The notes: generated by a model not told the origin, from the letters alone. Counted from the first letter of the stretch, positions 42,775 through 51,829 are shown. The stretch is 64,000 nt of DNA from Cytophagales bacterium (GCA_024742395.1 JANSYO010000007.1:1-64000); one strand, 5' to 3'. Numbers and translations are program-made.

Positions 42775-44196
42775 ATGGCTAATATTAACCAATTCCTTTT
42801 TAAAAATGTGCCCATTTACCCATTGGTCACTTTTAGAATGGTCTTGGGATTTCTAATGTTTGTCTCAACCCTTCGATTTATTTATTTGGGCTGGATAGAA
42901 GATCACTATATCAACTCAAAATTCCAGTTCAAGTTTTATGGTTTTGAGTGGGTACAACTTTTGCCTCCTTTTTGGATGTATGCATTGCATGGACTCATGC
43001 TGCTGGCATCCTTATTTGTACTATTAGGCTTCTTATACCGTTGGTCTTCAATCCTGCTGTTTTTGACTTTCACTTATCTTGAATTAATTGACCTCACGTA
43101 TTATCTAAATCATTATTACTTTATCTCACTGGCATGTTTACTAATGATTTTTTTGCCAGCTAACAGGAATTTAAGTTTGGATGCCTGGTGGCAACCGAGT
43201 ATTAAAACTAACCAAGCCAGAGCCTGGCACATAAATATTCTAAAGTTTCAAATTTTTGTCGTTTACTTTTATGCCGGTATAGCCAAAATAAACTCAGATT
43301 GGCTAGTAAATGCTTTGCCACTAAAAATTTGGCTGCCAGCTAACGATAAAGTCCCTCTGTTGGGCTGGCTTTTTGTGCAGGACTGGGCTCCTTATGTATT
43401 TAGTTGGGGAGGTATGTTTTATGATACTTTCATTATTTTTTTTCTCCTCAATGCTCGCACAAGGCCTATCGCATACATCTTCGTTTTGGTTTTCCATGCC
43501 ATCGTAGGGATACTATTTCAGATTGGTGTTTTCCCGGTGGTAATGATGGGTATTACCTTGATCTTCTTTTCAGATAAATGGCATTTACAATGGCAACTGG
43601 CACTACAAAGTTTCTTAAGAAAAGGAGCTGAGATTTTAAGACTAAATTGGTTTAAAAAGAAAGCGATAAACGGTGATTTAAATAAAGGAAAATTAACAGT
43701 AGACACTGGTCTGGAAGAAGCTTCAATGATTTCAAAACCAGCCTTTTGGGGCTTTCACTATATTTTTCTAACCATCTATGTGTTGTTTCAACTACTTTTT
43801 CCAATCAGGTATGTGCTTTATCCCGGCAATCTTTTTTGGACAGAGGAAGGGTATCGGTTTAGTTGGAGAGTGATGTTAATGGAAAAGGCAGGAACTGCCA
43901 CTTTTTATATTAAAGATGCTAAAACGGGTAGAGTAGGGATTGTCAATAACAGCGAATTCTTAAACCTTCATCAAGAGAAGCAAATGGCATTTCAGCCGGA
44001 TATGATACTTCAATTTGCCCACTTTTTGGGTAATTATTATAAGTCCCAAGGAATGCATAACCCGGAAGTAAGAGTAGAAGCTTTTGTTACACTGAATGCC
44101 AGACCGGGAAGACTTTTGATAGATCCCGAGCGAGATCTTATGAAAATAGAGGATAGCTGGGTACATAAAGATTGGATTATTCCATTTAAGGATTAA
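42775..44196 (+). CDS. HTTM-domain (vitamin K-dependent gamma-carboxylase-like) membrane protein
   Basis: A 473-residue integral membrane protein. The N-terminal ~280 residues hold six or more helices, with VTFRMVLGFLMFVSTLRFIY, ELIDLTYYLNHYYF and FQIFVVYFYAGIAKINSDWL as HTTM signatures shared with gamma-carboxylase. A further helix lies near 325-345, followed by a soluble C-terminal domain of ~130 residues (LFWTEEGYRFSWRVMLMEK then AGTATFYIKDAKTG). It is the only polytopic membrane protein in the iron operon and so is the best candidate for a permease or membrane-bound modifying enzyme in it. The activity is unknown. Confidence 0.88.
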   Translation: MANINQFLFKNVPIYPLVTFRMVLGFLMFVSTLRFIYLGWIEDHYINSKFQFKFYGFEWVQLLPPFWMYALHGLMLLASLFVLLGFLYRWSSILLFLTFTYLELIDLTYYLNHYYFISLACLLMIFLPANRNLSLDAWWQPSIKTNQARAWHINILKFQIFVVYFYAGIAKINSDWLVNALPLKIWLPANDKVPLLGWLFVQDWAPYVFSWGGMFYDTFIIFFLLNARTRPIAYIFVLVFHAIVGILFQIGVFPVVMMGITLIFFSDKWHLQWQLALQSFLRKGAEILRLNWFKKKAINGDLNKGKLTVDTGLEEASMISKPAFWGFHYIFLTIYVLFQLLFPIRYVLYPGNLFWTEEGYRFSWRVMLMEKAGTATFYIKDAKTGRVGIVNNSEFLNLHQEKQMAFQPDMILQFAHFLGNYYKSQGMHNPEVRVEAFVTLNARPGRLLIDPERDLMKIEDSWVHKDWIIPFKD

Positions 44197-44234
44197 ATGA
44201 TGAGCAAGATCATTTAAAAAAGTACTTAAAATTT

Positions 44235-44253
44235 ATTTGGACTTGATCTAAAT
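44235..44253. promoter_or_regulatory. iron-island palindrome copy 3
   Basis: ATTTGGACTTGATCTAAAT matches copy 1 at 17 of 19 positions. It contains the -33 TTTG and ends 3 bp before the -7 box of the TonB receptor promoter. Confidence 0.65.
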
Positions 44254-44264
44254 AGGTACTTTTG
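44236..44264 (+). promoter_or_regulatory. promoter of the TonB-dependent receptor
   Basis: -33 TTTG (44236-44239), a 17-bp spacer and -7 TACTTTTG (44257-44264). It is embedded in palindrome copy 3, so a bound repressor would cover it. Confidence 0.7.
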
Positions 44265-44279
44265 TCGTCTGAAATTATC

Positions 44280-46691
44280 ATGAGGTACTTAACTGCAATA
44301 ATTTATCTTCTTCCTTTCTTGAGTTTTGCTCAGCAAGAAAACTTAAAAGGAAAAGTGTTTTCCGAGTCAAAGGAAGCTTTGGCTGATGTGGTTATTACTG
44401 TCAGCTCACAAAAAGACGTTTACTTCTCAAAAGAGGATGGCTCTTTTATAATACCTCAATTAGCATTAGGTAATTACATACTGAACTTTCAGTTGTTAGG
44501 TAAAGAGAACAAGTCGCTTGAGTATGTTCATAAAGCTGGATCTTCAATACTTCTTGTAGAAATGACTGAAGATGGGTTTACTTTAGAAACTGTTACCGTA
44601 AAAGCTAAAGCAGATAATGATTTTGGTCGTACTCACCTTAAATCCATTGAAGGAACTTCTATTTATGAAAGTAAGAAGTCTGAGGTGGTTGTACTGGAGG
44701 ATATCAATGCAAACCTATCTACCAATAACGCCAGACAGGTATATGCCAAGGTGACAGGACTGAATATTTGGGAAAGTGACGGAGCTGGCTTGCAGCTGGG
44801 GATAGGAGGTCGAGGATTAAGCCCAAACCGTACGGCCAACTTCAATACTCGACAAAACGGCTATGATATTTCAGCGGATGCTTTAGGATATCCTGAAAGT
44901 TATTATACACCGCCTACAGAGGCTTTAAGAAAGATAGAGGTTATTCGAGGGGCGTCTTCACTTCAGTACGGAACACAGTTTGGCGGGATGTTAAATTTCG
45001 TTTTTAAGAAGGGGCCATCTGATAAGAAGATTGAGCTTACCAGCAGGCAAACGGCGGGGAGCTGGAATTTCTTTGGTTCTTTTAACAGTTTAGGAGGCAC
45101 TGTAGGAAAGCTAAACTATTACGCATTTTATCAGCACAAACAAGGTGATGGCTGGAGGCCCAATTCTGGATTTAATCAGGACAATGCTTACATTGATTTA
45201 ACCTATAAGTTTACTGAGAACTTTAAGGCAGAATTTAATTATACACACAGCAATTACACCGCTCAGCAAGCCGGTGGATTAACTGATGCTATGTTTAATG
45301 CTGACCCAAGACAGTCAGTTAGAAGTAGAAACTGGTTTGATGTCAAATGGGATTTAGCTGCTTTGACTCTGGACTGGGAACTAAGCCCCAAGACTAAAAT
45401 CAATTCCAGGACTTTTGTGCTTGATGCAGGCAGATCTTCCCTTGGGAATCTTGAAAGGATCAATGTGGCAGATTTGGGCGGTAACAGAACGTTGATTGCA
45501 GGAAAATTTGAAAACATTGGCAATGAAACCCGTTTGCTTACAAGATATAGTCTCGGTAACCAATATGGAGCTTTTTTAATTGGCAGTAGATATTACAAAG
45601 GATACACTACAGCAAAACAAGGTGATGCCTCTGCTGGTGATGATCCTGATTTCTCTTTCCTGAATCCTGAATATCCTGAGAATTCTGACTTTCTTTTCCC
45701 CAATACCAATATCTCTTTCTTTGTTGAAAATATATTTAACCTTTCTGAAAAGTTGAGTATTACACCCGGGCTTCGGTATGAATACATCAATACGGCGTCA
45801 GAAGGTTATTTCAGGCAGCGAGTTTTTGATTTTGCAGGTAATCTGGTCTCAGACGTTAAGAAAACAGAAAATGACTCTCGGAAAAGAGCTTTTGTAATTG
45901 CCGGAATAGGAGCCTCTTTCAGGCCAAATGAGAATCTGGAGATTTACGGCAACTTATCTCAAAACTACAGAGCCATAAACTTTACAGATCTTCGCATTGT
46001 GAATCCTAACTTTGCTGTAGACCCCGACCTCAAAGATGAAAAGGGATTTACAGCTGATTTTGGGTTTAGAGGTAAGAAATCAAATTATTTAAGTTATGAT
46101 TTTACTCTATTCTATGTTGCATACAATGGTCGCATAGGTCAAATTTTGAAGGCAGATCAGCCACCACTTTATCTTGACTACAGGCTACGTACCAATGTGG
46201 CCGATGCCAGAAACATAGGTTTAGAGTCTTTTGCAGAATTGGATATACTAAAGATAGTCAGGCCATCTACAAAAAAATCACTTTCAATTTATCTTAACGG
46301 AGCGGTTATAGATGCTAAATATTATCATACAGATGAGACCAGCATCAAAGACAAAAAAGTAGAAATGGTGCCTCCAGTTATGGTTCGTACAGGGCTGAGT
46401 TATAAATCCGGAGGCTTTGGAATGTCTATACAATGGAGCTACGTTAAAGAACATTTTACTGATGCTACCAATGCTGTCAGAACAGCTACAGCCGTGGAGG
46501 GCATTATCCCAACTTACCAAATAGCTGACTTATCCGCATCTTACATCTGGAGAATGTTTACTCTGGAAGGAAGCGTAAATAATCTGTTCAATGAAATGTA
46601 CTTCACCAGAAGAGCTGAAGCCTATCCTGGCCCTGGAATTATTCCATCAGACGGAAGAGGTTTTTATTTGACTTTACAAGTGAAGTTATAG
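44280..46691 (+). CDS. TonB-dependent outer-membrane receptor (FecA-like)
   Basis: An 803-residue receptor. I use the ATG at 44280, which opens a signal peptide (MRYLTAIIYLLPFLSFAQ); the upstream TTG at 44262 lies inside the -7 box. A carboxypeptidase-regulatory-like domain (~20-95, LKGKVFSESKEALADVVITV) precedes the plug (LRKIEVIRGASSLQYGTQFG then GMLNFVFKKG) and a 22-strand-type barrel ending GRGFYLTLQVKL. The plug lacks an obvious signalling extension. In this island it probably imports a ferric chelate. The box-bearing promoter fits iron repression. It faces the SLC12-like gene with only 7 nt between stops. Confidence 0.93.
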   Translation: MRYLTAIIYLLPFLSFAQQENLKGKVFSESKEALADVVITVSSQKDVYFSKEDGSFIIPQLALGNYILNFQLLGKENKSLEYVHKAGSSILLVEMTEDGFTLETVTVKAKADNDFGRTHLKSIEGTSIYESKKSEVVVLEDINANLSTNNARQVYAKVTGLNIWESDGAGLQLGIGGRGLSPNRTANFNTRQNGYDISADALGYPESYYTPPTEALRKIEVIRGASSLQYGTQFGGMLNFVFKKGPSDKKIELTSRQTAGSWNFFGSFNSLGGTVGKLNYYAFYQHKQGDGWRPNSGFNQDNAYIDLTYKFTENFKAEFNYTHSNYTAQQAGGLTDAMFNADPRQSVRSRNWFDVKWDLAALTLDWELSPKTKINSRTFVLDAGRSSLGNLERINVADLGGNRTLIAGKFENIGNETRLLTRYSLGNQYGAFLIGSRYYKGYTTAKQGDASAGDDPDFSFLNPEYPENSDFLFPNTNISFFVENIFNLSEKLSITPGLRYEYINTASEGYFRQRVFDFAGNLVSDVKKTENDSRKRAFVIAGIGASFRPNENLEIYGNLSQNYRAINFTDLRIVNPNFAVDPDLKDEKGFTADFGFRGKKSNYLSYDFTLFYVAYNGRIGQILKADQPPLYLDYRLRTNVADARNIGLESFAELDILKIVRPSTKKSLSIYLNGAVIDAKYYHTDETSIKDKKVEMVPPVMVRTGLSYKSGGFGMSIQWSYVKEHFTDATNAVRTATAVEGIIPTYQIADLSASYIWRMFTLEGSVNNLFNEMYFTRRAEAYPGPGIIPSDGRGFYLTLQVKL

Positions 46692-46698
46692 AATGGCT

Positions 46699-48933
46699 TT
46701 ATTTAATTTCTTTACCTTCTTCCGTATTGACAAAGAGTATGTTGCAAAGGCCATCATAACCCGCAAATACTTCAGGACCATTGTGTTTTAATTCTTCTGA
46801 GAGGAAACCTAGTATAAGCAAATCGGCATCCATGCTTCTTTCTTTTATTATCGCTTTTGAGTCGTCTGCTTCTTCCCGGATCAAGAATTCAATATTGTTT
46901 AAACTGATAGGCAACTGACCTGCCGAAACCAGATTCAGCAATCGTTCTTTTTCGTTTTCAATGCTGTCCTGAGGGAAAATACTGAATACTTTGATATGCC
47001 CTCCTTTCCAATCAGGGTGAGCTGAAATAACATATGCAATCAGAATCATCAGATTGGCGTTGTCGAAATCTTTTCTTGTTATCCAGATATGGATTTCCTT
47101 TTGCAAACCGTATTGCCTCTCTGAGGTAGCAAGAATACCTATGTCAAATTTCACCGCAGAAATAAGCTTGAAGTTTTCAATAATAACATCAAGTTCTTGT
47201 ACCTGGCTGCGATTATAATCAAGCAACATTAAGTTGTTTTCGGTGCCCGAAATACTAGGCAATTGAATCACCTGATTAATGGAATCCTTGAAACTACTAT
47301 TGACAATGGCATCTACATAGACCTCACTTTTGCTGATATCAGCAATTTTAATGAGCCTGTTTTTTGCCTGAAGGGCTTCTAAATGAGATTGCTTACTTAG
47401 GTATCCATCAATATGATGAATATAAGTGCCGAAACCATACTTATGAGAGATCCACCGGGTAAGATTGAATGAATCATGCCTTTTGAATGAATTCTGACTC
47501 AGGAATATGGCTGAGGGTCTCCAGCTTTTTGAAGCTTCTTTGTCTGATTTTTGAAGGAAGACATGAATTTTTCTACTTACCTGAAAAATAACACCCTGAA
47601 AAATCAAAGCAATGTTCTTCTTATCCTTGTTGAAATAACTAATTACAAAATAAAGTCCAAGGATTAGTATAAGTGCCCCAAGAGCATATCCGGGATTCAT
47701 AAAAAACATCAATCCAAAACAAGCGAAAGCCCCAAAAAGAGAAATATACCATTTCGACTTAAACTTTGGTCTGTAAGAAGGGTCTGCGGCAAAATGCTGA
47801 AAAAAGGAAATTAAACACAGCGAACCATAAGTCACCATAAAGAAGATGGAAATGACTTCTGCCACTGCATCTAAGGCACCCATCATTATAAAAAAGAGAG
47901 CTATTATAACTGTAATTAATGAGGCATTATAAGGCTCATCGTTCTGGCCTCTTCCTAATGAAAGCCAGGTGTTTATTTTTCCTATAGGAATTACATTATC
48001 TCTGGAAATAGCCTGAAGAGTTCTGGGTGCTACCATTAAAGACCCCAGGGCTGAAGAAATTGTAGCAGCAGCCAGTCCTAAGGGAATAATCCACCAGCCT
48101 TGAATGGCAATGTCACTCATTACCAAATTATTTGTGTCTGCCAATTGCTCAGGACTGGCAGAAATGGAGAGCTTATAAGCCATCAAAATATAGATAAGCA
48201 TACCACATATCGTAGCGGCCAGTGTTCCCAGAGGAATAGATTTGCCTGGGTTCTTTAAATCTCCGGATAATCCTACACCGGCTGTCATACCCGTAAATGC
48301 CGGAAAGATTATAGCGAAAACCGTAAAAAACGACGGGTGACTGAGTACGCTTTCCTTTTGAGGAACGATATCTGAAGAAACTGGTTCTCCTAAAAAGAAG
48401 GCGATTAAGGAGAATATTAAAGTAACAACTACCACATAGAGTGCCTTTACACCCAGCTGGGCCCCTTTAGAAAGTACAACTGAGGTAAGGATTATCAGAG
48501 CAGGTACGGCTACAAATTGCATTTGATGCAAAAGCCAGTCAAGCCAGGGAACAAAAATGAATTTGCTGAAAAGGAAATCAAAAAAGGGCTTAAAGGCTTC
48601 TGTAAATGCTATAATATAAAAGGCAACGCTAATAGCCTGAGATAAATAAAGTGCAATCCCGATAGTAGAACCAATTACCAAACCGAATGAGCGTGAGATG
48701 ATGTAATATTCACCACCTCCTTCTACTTTCTGATTAGTTGCAATCTCTGCTATGGCCATTGCAGTAGGAATAGTGACTGCATGACCAATAATAATGATCC
48801 CTATAGTACCCATCAGGCCAACTGTACCTACACTAAAACCAAAACGAAGAAACATGATGGCTCCTAAGATGGTAGAAATAGCAGTGAAGAATACTGGTGC
48901 TGTTCCGAACTTACTTGATTGCATCTGATTCAT
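46699..48933 (-). CDS. SLC12-like cation-chloride cotransporter (APC superfamily)
   Basis: A 744-residue membrane protein. About twelve helices fill the first ~440 residues; the first helix region FGTAPVFFTAISTILGAIMF and GGGEYYIISRSFGLVIG match the Na-K-Cl/K-Cl cotransporter branch of the APC superfamily. A large C-terminal cytoplasmic alpha/beta domain follows (~450-744, with IWITRKDFDNANLMILIAYV and ADLLILGFLSEEL), as in SLC12 proteins. It may use Na+ or K+ gradients to move chloride; the ions are not readable. The gene is convergent on the iron island with a 7-nt gap and no visible terminator. Confidence 0.85.
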   Translation of the reverse strand: MNQMQSSKFGTAPVFFTAISTILGAIMFLRFGFSVGTVGLMGTIGIIIIGHAVTIPTAMAIAEIATNQKVEGGGEYYIISRSFGLVIGSTIGIALYLSQAISVAFYIIAFTEAFKPFFDFLFSKFIFVPWLDWLLHQMQFVAVPALIILTSVVLSKGAQLGVKALYVVVVTLIFSLIAFFLGEPVSSDIVPQKESVLSHPSFFTVFAIIFPAFTGMTAGVGLSGDLKNPGKSIPLGTLAATICGMLIYILMAYKLSISASPEQLADTNNLVMSDIAIQGWWIIPLGLAAATISSALGSLMVAPRTLQAISRDNVIPIGKINTWLSLGRGQNDEPYNASLITVIIALFFIMMGALDAVAEVISIFFMVTYGSLCLISFFQHFAADPSYRPKFKSKWYISLFGAFACFGLMFFMNPGYALGALILILGLYFVISYFNKDKKNIALIFQGVIFQVSRKIHVFLQKSDKEASKSWRPSAIFLSQNSFKRHDSFNLTRWISHKYGFGTYIHHIDGYLSKQSHLEALQAKNRLIKIADISKSEVYVDAIVNSSFKDSINQVIQLPSISGTENNLMLLDYNRSQVQELDVIIENFKLISAVKFDIGILATSERQYGLQKEIHIWITRKDFDNANLMILIAYVISAHPDWKGGHIKVFSIFPQDSIENEKERLLNLVSAGQLPISLNNIEFLIREEADDSKAIIKERSMDADLLILGFLSEELKHNGPEVFAGYDGLCNILFVNTEEGKEIK

Positions 48934-49120
48934 TTTAAGTATCTACAATACTATGCATTTTATTGCGGAATCCTAAACGCAAGGTTTTAGCTATTGCCTC
49001 GTTGGCAACATAACAAGAGAGGCGTTCAATGAAAGCACCAACTTAAAATGGAAATAGAACCAGTGAGTTTTTAATTTGTATGAACTTTGTGGCCGCAAGA
49101 GAGAACAAACCGGGGAAATC

Positions 49121-49858
49121 CTAAATCTTTCTTTTTAATTCAAAATGTTTACCCAGATATACTCTTCTTACCATTTCATCTGCCGCCAGTTCTTCTGCAG
49201 TACCATGCTTGAGTATTTTACCTTCAAAGAGAAGATACGCACGGTCAGTGATCGAAAGGGTTTCATTCACATTATGGTCTGTAATTAAAATGCCAATGTT
49301 TCTGTGTTTCAGCTTCGCTACTATTCCTTGTATTTCTTCTACTGCAATAGGGTCAACACCAGCGAAAGGCTCATCCAATAGTATGAACTTGGGGTCCACT
49401 GCCAGAGCACGGGCAATTTCTGTTCTTCTTCTTTCGCCGCCAGAAAGTACGATTCCTTTGCTCTTTCTTACATGTGTTAAAGAAAACTCTTCCAAAAGAT
49501 CTTCAGTTTTCTCTCTTCTTTGAGACTTATTGAGGCCTGTTTTGGCAAGTTCTAAAACACCAATGATGTTTTCTTCTACAGTTAGGTCTCTAAAAACAGA
49601 CGCTTCCTGTGCTAAATAGCCAAGACCTAGTTTGGCTCTTTTATACATAGGCAAAGAAGTGATCTCCATATCATCAAGCCATACACTTCCTGAATTAGGC
49701 TGAACCAATCCTACCGCCATATAAAATGAAGTGGTTTTGCCTGCACCATTTGGGCCTAGCAAACCAACAATTTCGCCTTGTTCTACCTGATAGCTGACAT
49801 TGTCATTTACCTTTCTTTGACCGTATTTCTTGACTAAATTTTCTGTTCTTAAAATCAT
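49121..49858 (-). CDS. lptB: lipopolysaccharide export ABC transporter ATP-binding protein
   Basis: The ATPase that drives lipopolysaccharide extraction by LptFG and transfer across the periplasm. The 245-residue domain shows Walker [18 protein letters not shown]-loop LAQEASVF, signature [16 protein letters not shown], Walker [15 protein letters not shown] and the H-loop LITDHNV. The ARKYGQR.V start and close fit to LptB identify the branch. It follows recJ by 45 nt on the same strand and has its own -7 box in that gap. Confidence 0.94.
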   Translation of the reverse strand: MILRTENLVKKYGQRKVNDNVSYQVEQGEIVGLLGPNGAGKTTSFYMAVGLVQPNSGSVWLDDMEITSLPMYKRAKLGLGYLAQEASVFRDLTVEENIIGVLELAKTGLNKSQRREKTEDLLEEFSLTHVRKSKGIVLSGGERRRTEIARALAVDPKFILLDEPFAGVDPIAVEEIQGIVAKLKHRNIGILITDHNVNETLSITDRAYLLFEGKILKHGTAEELAADEMVRRVYLGKHFELKRKI

Positions 49859-49875
49859 ATAACATGAGAGTTGCC

Positions 49876-49883
49876 CAAAATTA
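49876..49883 (-). promoter_or_regulatory. -7 box of lptB
   Basis: The minus strand reads TAATTTTG (TAnnTTTG), 17 bp before the lptB start codon. Confidence 0.4.
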
Positions 49884-49903
49884 GTGCAATTTGACGTATC
49901 ATT

Positions 49904-51628
49904 TCAGAACTTAACATCCTTTATGAATAATTGCAGATTGCTTTGTCCTCTAAAAGTGTTTTCTTCAATAGAGTAAACCATCTCGAAAGTGTTTGCTTTA
50001 ACGAGTCGATCATGGAATTCTTCCTTCATTCCAAAACCTAATGCTGTAAAAGTTATGCCGGTTTCTTTTTCAAGAACTTCCAGTTTCAGATGTTTTTCCT
50101 TCAATACCCTTGGATCTGAGGCCAGCGAAAGTCCTTTTGTTTTGAAGACAGGTCGCATGTTTTTCGGACCAAAAGGCCCCATCTGTTGCATAATCCTGTA
50201 AAATTTTGGAGAAATGGTTTCCAATTTGATTTCTATATCTACGTCTATTTGTGGGGTTAGTAACTCATTAGAAATATTTTGACGTACCACCTCATCAAAT
50301 GCAAGTCTGAAGGAATCGATCTGTCCAATCGGAATGGTCATGCCCGCTGCATGCATATGGCCTCCGTATTGTTCTAAGAGATGAGAGCAAGATTCAATAG
50401 CTTCATAGAGATTGAAGCCCGAAACTGAACGAGCGGAGCCTGCAGCATAACCATCTTTAGTTTTTGTAAAAATTACAGTGGGCCTGTAATGATGCTCTAT
50501 GCACCGCGATGCTACTATTCCGATAACTCCCTTGTGCCAATCTTCTCTAAACAAAACAGTACTTTTAGCTTCATTTAAAAGCCACTCATCTTTTTGAATC
50601 ATGGCTAAAGCTTCTTCCGTTATTCTGCTGTCATGTGTTCTTCGCTCCGTATTGTGAGCTTGAATTTCATGAGCAAAATCTACAGCCTCCTTATAGTCAT
50701 CACTGAGTAAAAGCTTCACGGCGGCGGTGGCATGCTTTATTCTTCCTGCAGCATTTATTCTAGGCCCTATTGTAAAAACTACGTTTTCAATACTCATGTC
50801 CCCTTGAAAGCCCGACACCTCCTTTAAGGCCTTTAAGCCTGTACGAGGATTGGTATTCATCTTTTTTAATCCATAATGGGCAAGAATCCTGTTTTCCCCA
50901 ATGATGGGCACAATATCAGAGGCTATACTAACCATGGCTAAATCCAGGAAATTATAGAGATCTTCAAGGGGGATTTCTCTTTTCAGACAAAAGGCAGTAA
51001 GCAGCTTGAATCCAACTCCATTTCCTGTCAATTCTTTGAAAGGATAAGAGCAATCTTTTCTTTTGGGATCCAATACAGCCACAGCTGCTGGCAGTTCCTC
51101 TCCCGGTTCATGGTGATCGCAGATTATAAAGTCTATACCTTTAGTCTTGGCATATTCTATTGTTTCAATTGATTTAATTCCGCAATCCAGGGCAATGATT
51201 AAAGTAGTGTCTTTCTCTTTGGCCCAGTCTATGCCTGTTTTAGAAATTCCATAACCTTCTTTATATCTATCTGGGTTATAGTGAAGAATTTTGCTGTGGT
51301 ATTGTGATAGAAATCCATAAACCAGGGCTACTGCGGTAGTTCCATCTACATCATAGTCACCATAAATAACAATTTGCTCATTAGTGGCAAGTGCCTTTTC
51401 AAGTCTTTCAAGTGCCACCTCCATATCTTTCATTAAGAACGGATCATGAAGATTTTCAAGAGAAGGCCGGAAAAAAAGTTTGGCTTGTTCAAAATTTTCA
51501 ACTCCCCTTTGCCATAGCAAAATGGCCAAATCTTCAGTAATACCAAGCTCTTGACACAAGGAGGCTATAATTTCAATTTCTTTTTGTGTGGATGGCTGAG
51601 GAAGCAGGTGCCAACGTTTTTCTTTCAT
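49904..51628 (-). CDS. recJ: single-stranded-DNA-specific exonuclease RecJ
   Basis: A 5'-3' exonuclease of the DHH family used in recombination and mismatch repair. Motif I YGDYDVDGTTAVALVYGF, the DHH motif FIICDHHEPGEELPAAV, ALDCGIK and GPRINAAGRIKHA are present, then the DHHA1-type segment SGFNLYEAIESCSHLLEQYG with GGHMHAAGMTI. The C-terminal OB-fold region ends the protein. Length 574 is usual for Bacteroidota. A TAAATTTG (51632-51639, minus) just before the start could be a promoter but would leave almost no leader. Confidence 0.95.
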   Translation of the reverse strand: MKEKRWHLLPQPSTQKEIEIIASLCQELGITEDLAILLWQRGVENFEQAKLFFRPSLENLHDPFLMKDMEVALERLEKALATNEQIVIYGDYDVDGTTAVALVYGFLSQYHSKILHYNPDRYKEGYGISKTGIDWAKEKDTTLIIALDCGIKSIETIEYAKTKGIDFIICDHHEPGEELPAAVAVLDPKRKDCSYPFKELTGNGVGFKLLTAFCLKREIPLEDLYNFLDLAMVSIASDIVPIIGENRILAHYGLKKMNTNPRTGLKALKEVSGFQGDMSIENVVFTIGPRINAAGRIKHATAAVKLLLSDDYKEAVDFAHEIQAHNTERRTHDSRITEEALAMIQKDEWLLNEAKSTVLFREDWHKGVIGIVASRCIEHHYRPTVIFTKTKDGYAAGSARSVSGFNLYEAIESCSHLLEQYGGHMHAAGMTIPIGQIDSFRLAFDEVVRQNISNELLTPQIDVDIEIKLETISPKFYRIMQQMGPFGPKNMRPVFKTKGLSLASDPRVLKEKHLKLEVLEKETGITFTALGFGMKEEFHDRLVKANTFEMVYSIEENTFRGQSNLQLFIKDVKF

Positions 51629-51680
51629 AGGACAAATTTATAAAAACTGGCACAAAATTTGGGCTGTTTAAATCAAGATC

Positions 51681-51757
51681 GACAATGGGAGGTTGTTACA
51701 TCTCCATGAGCGATTTACACTTCTTTCTTATACGGAGGGTAAGTCGCTAAGTTTGTC
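51681..51757 (+). ncRNA. candidate structured RNA / leader (branched, two hairpins)
   Basis: An outer helix GACAA / TTGTC (51681-51685 with 51753-51757) encloses a small stem (GGAG / CTCC, 51688-51705 region) and a long hairpin: AGCGATTTAC (51709-51718) pairs with GTAAGTCGCT (51739-51748), extended past one A-G mismatch by CTTC / GGAG. The non-Watson-Crick pairs are all G-U when read on the plus strand and would be A-C on the minus strand, favouring plus-strand transcription. A terminator hairpin follows at 51766. No known RNA class is recognised; it may be a small RNA or the attenuating leader of the barrel gene at 51830. Confidence 0.45.
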
Positions 51758-51765
51758 AAAAAAAG

Positions 51766-51795
51766 AAAAGGGTGCCCATTGTGGTGCCCTTTTTG
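51766..51795 (+). terminator. terminator-like hairpin after the candidate RNA
   Basis: AAAAGGGTGCC pairs with GGTGCCCTTTT around CATTGT (two G-U pairs), with a T-run, 35 bp upstream of the Omp85-type gene. It can end the candidate RNA or attenuate the downstream gene. Confidence 0.6.
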
Positions 51796-51829
51796 CCATC
51801 CTAAGTATTCTTTTTTTCGTATTAGGATT

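Noticed and set aside
44194-44216. AT-rich 8-bp hairpin (TAAATGAT / ATCATTTA) at the HTTM stop codon
   Set aside because: It is perfect but followed by A-rich, not T-rich, sequence and is expected by chance in AT-rich DNA.
48934-49120. Short inverted repeats (TTGCC / GGCAA, GCCTC / GAGGC) between the SLC12-like gene and lptB
   Set aside because: Arms of five bases with variable loops are expected by chance; there is no T-run and no promoter match.
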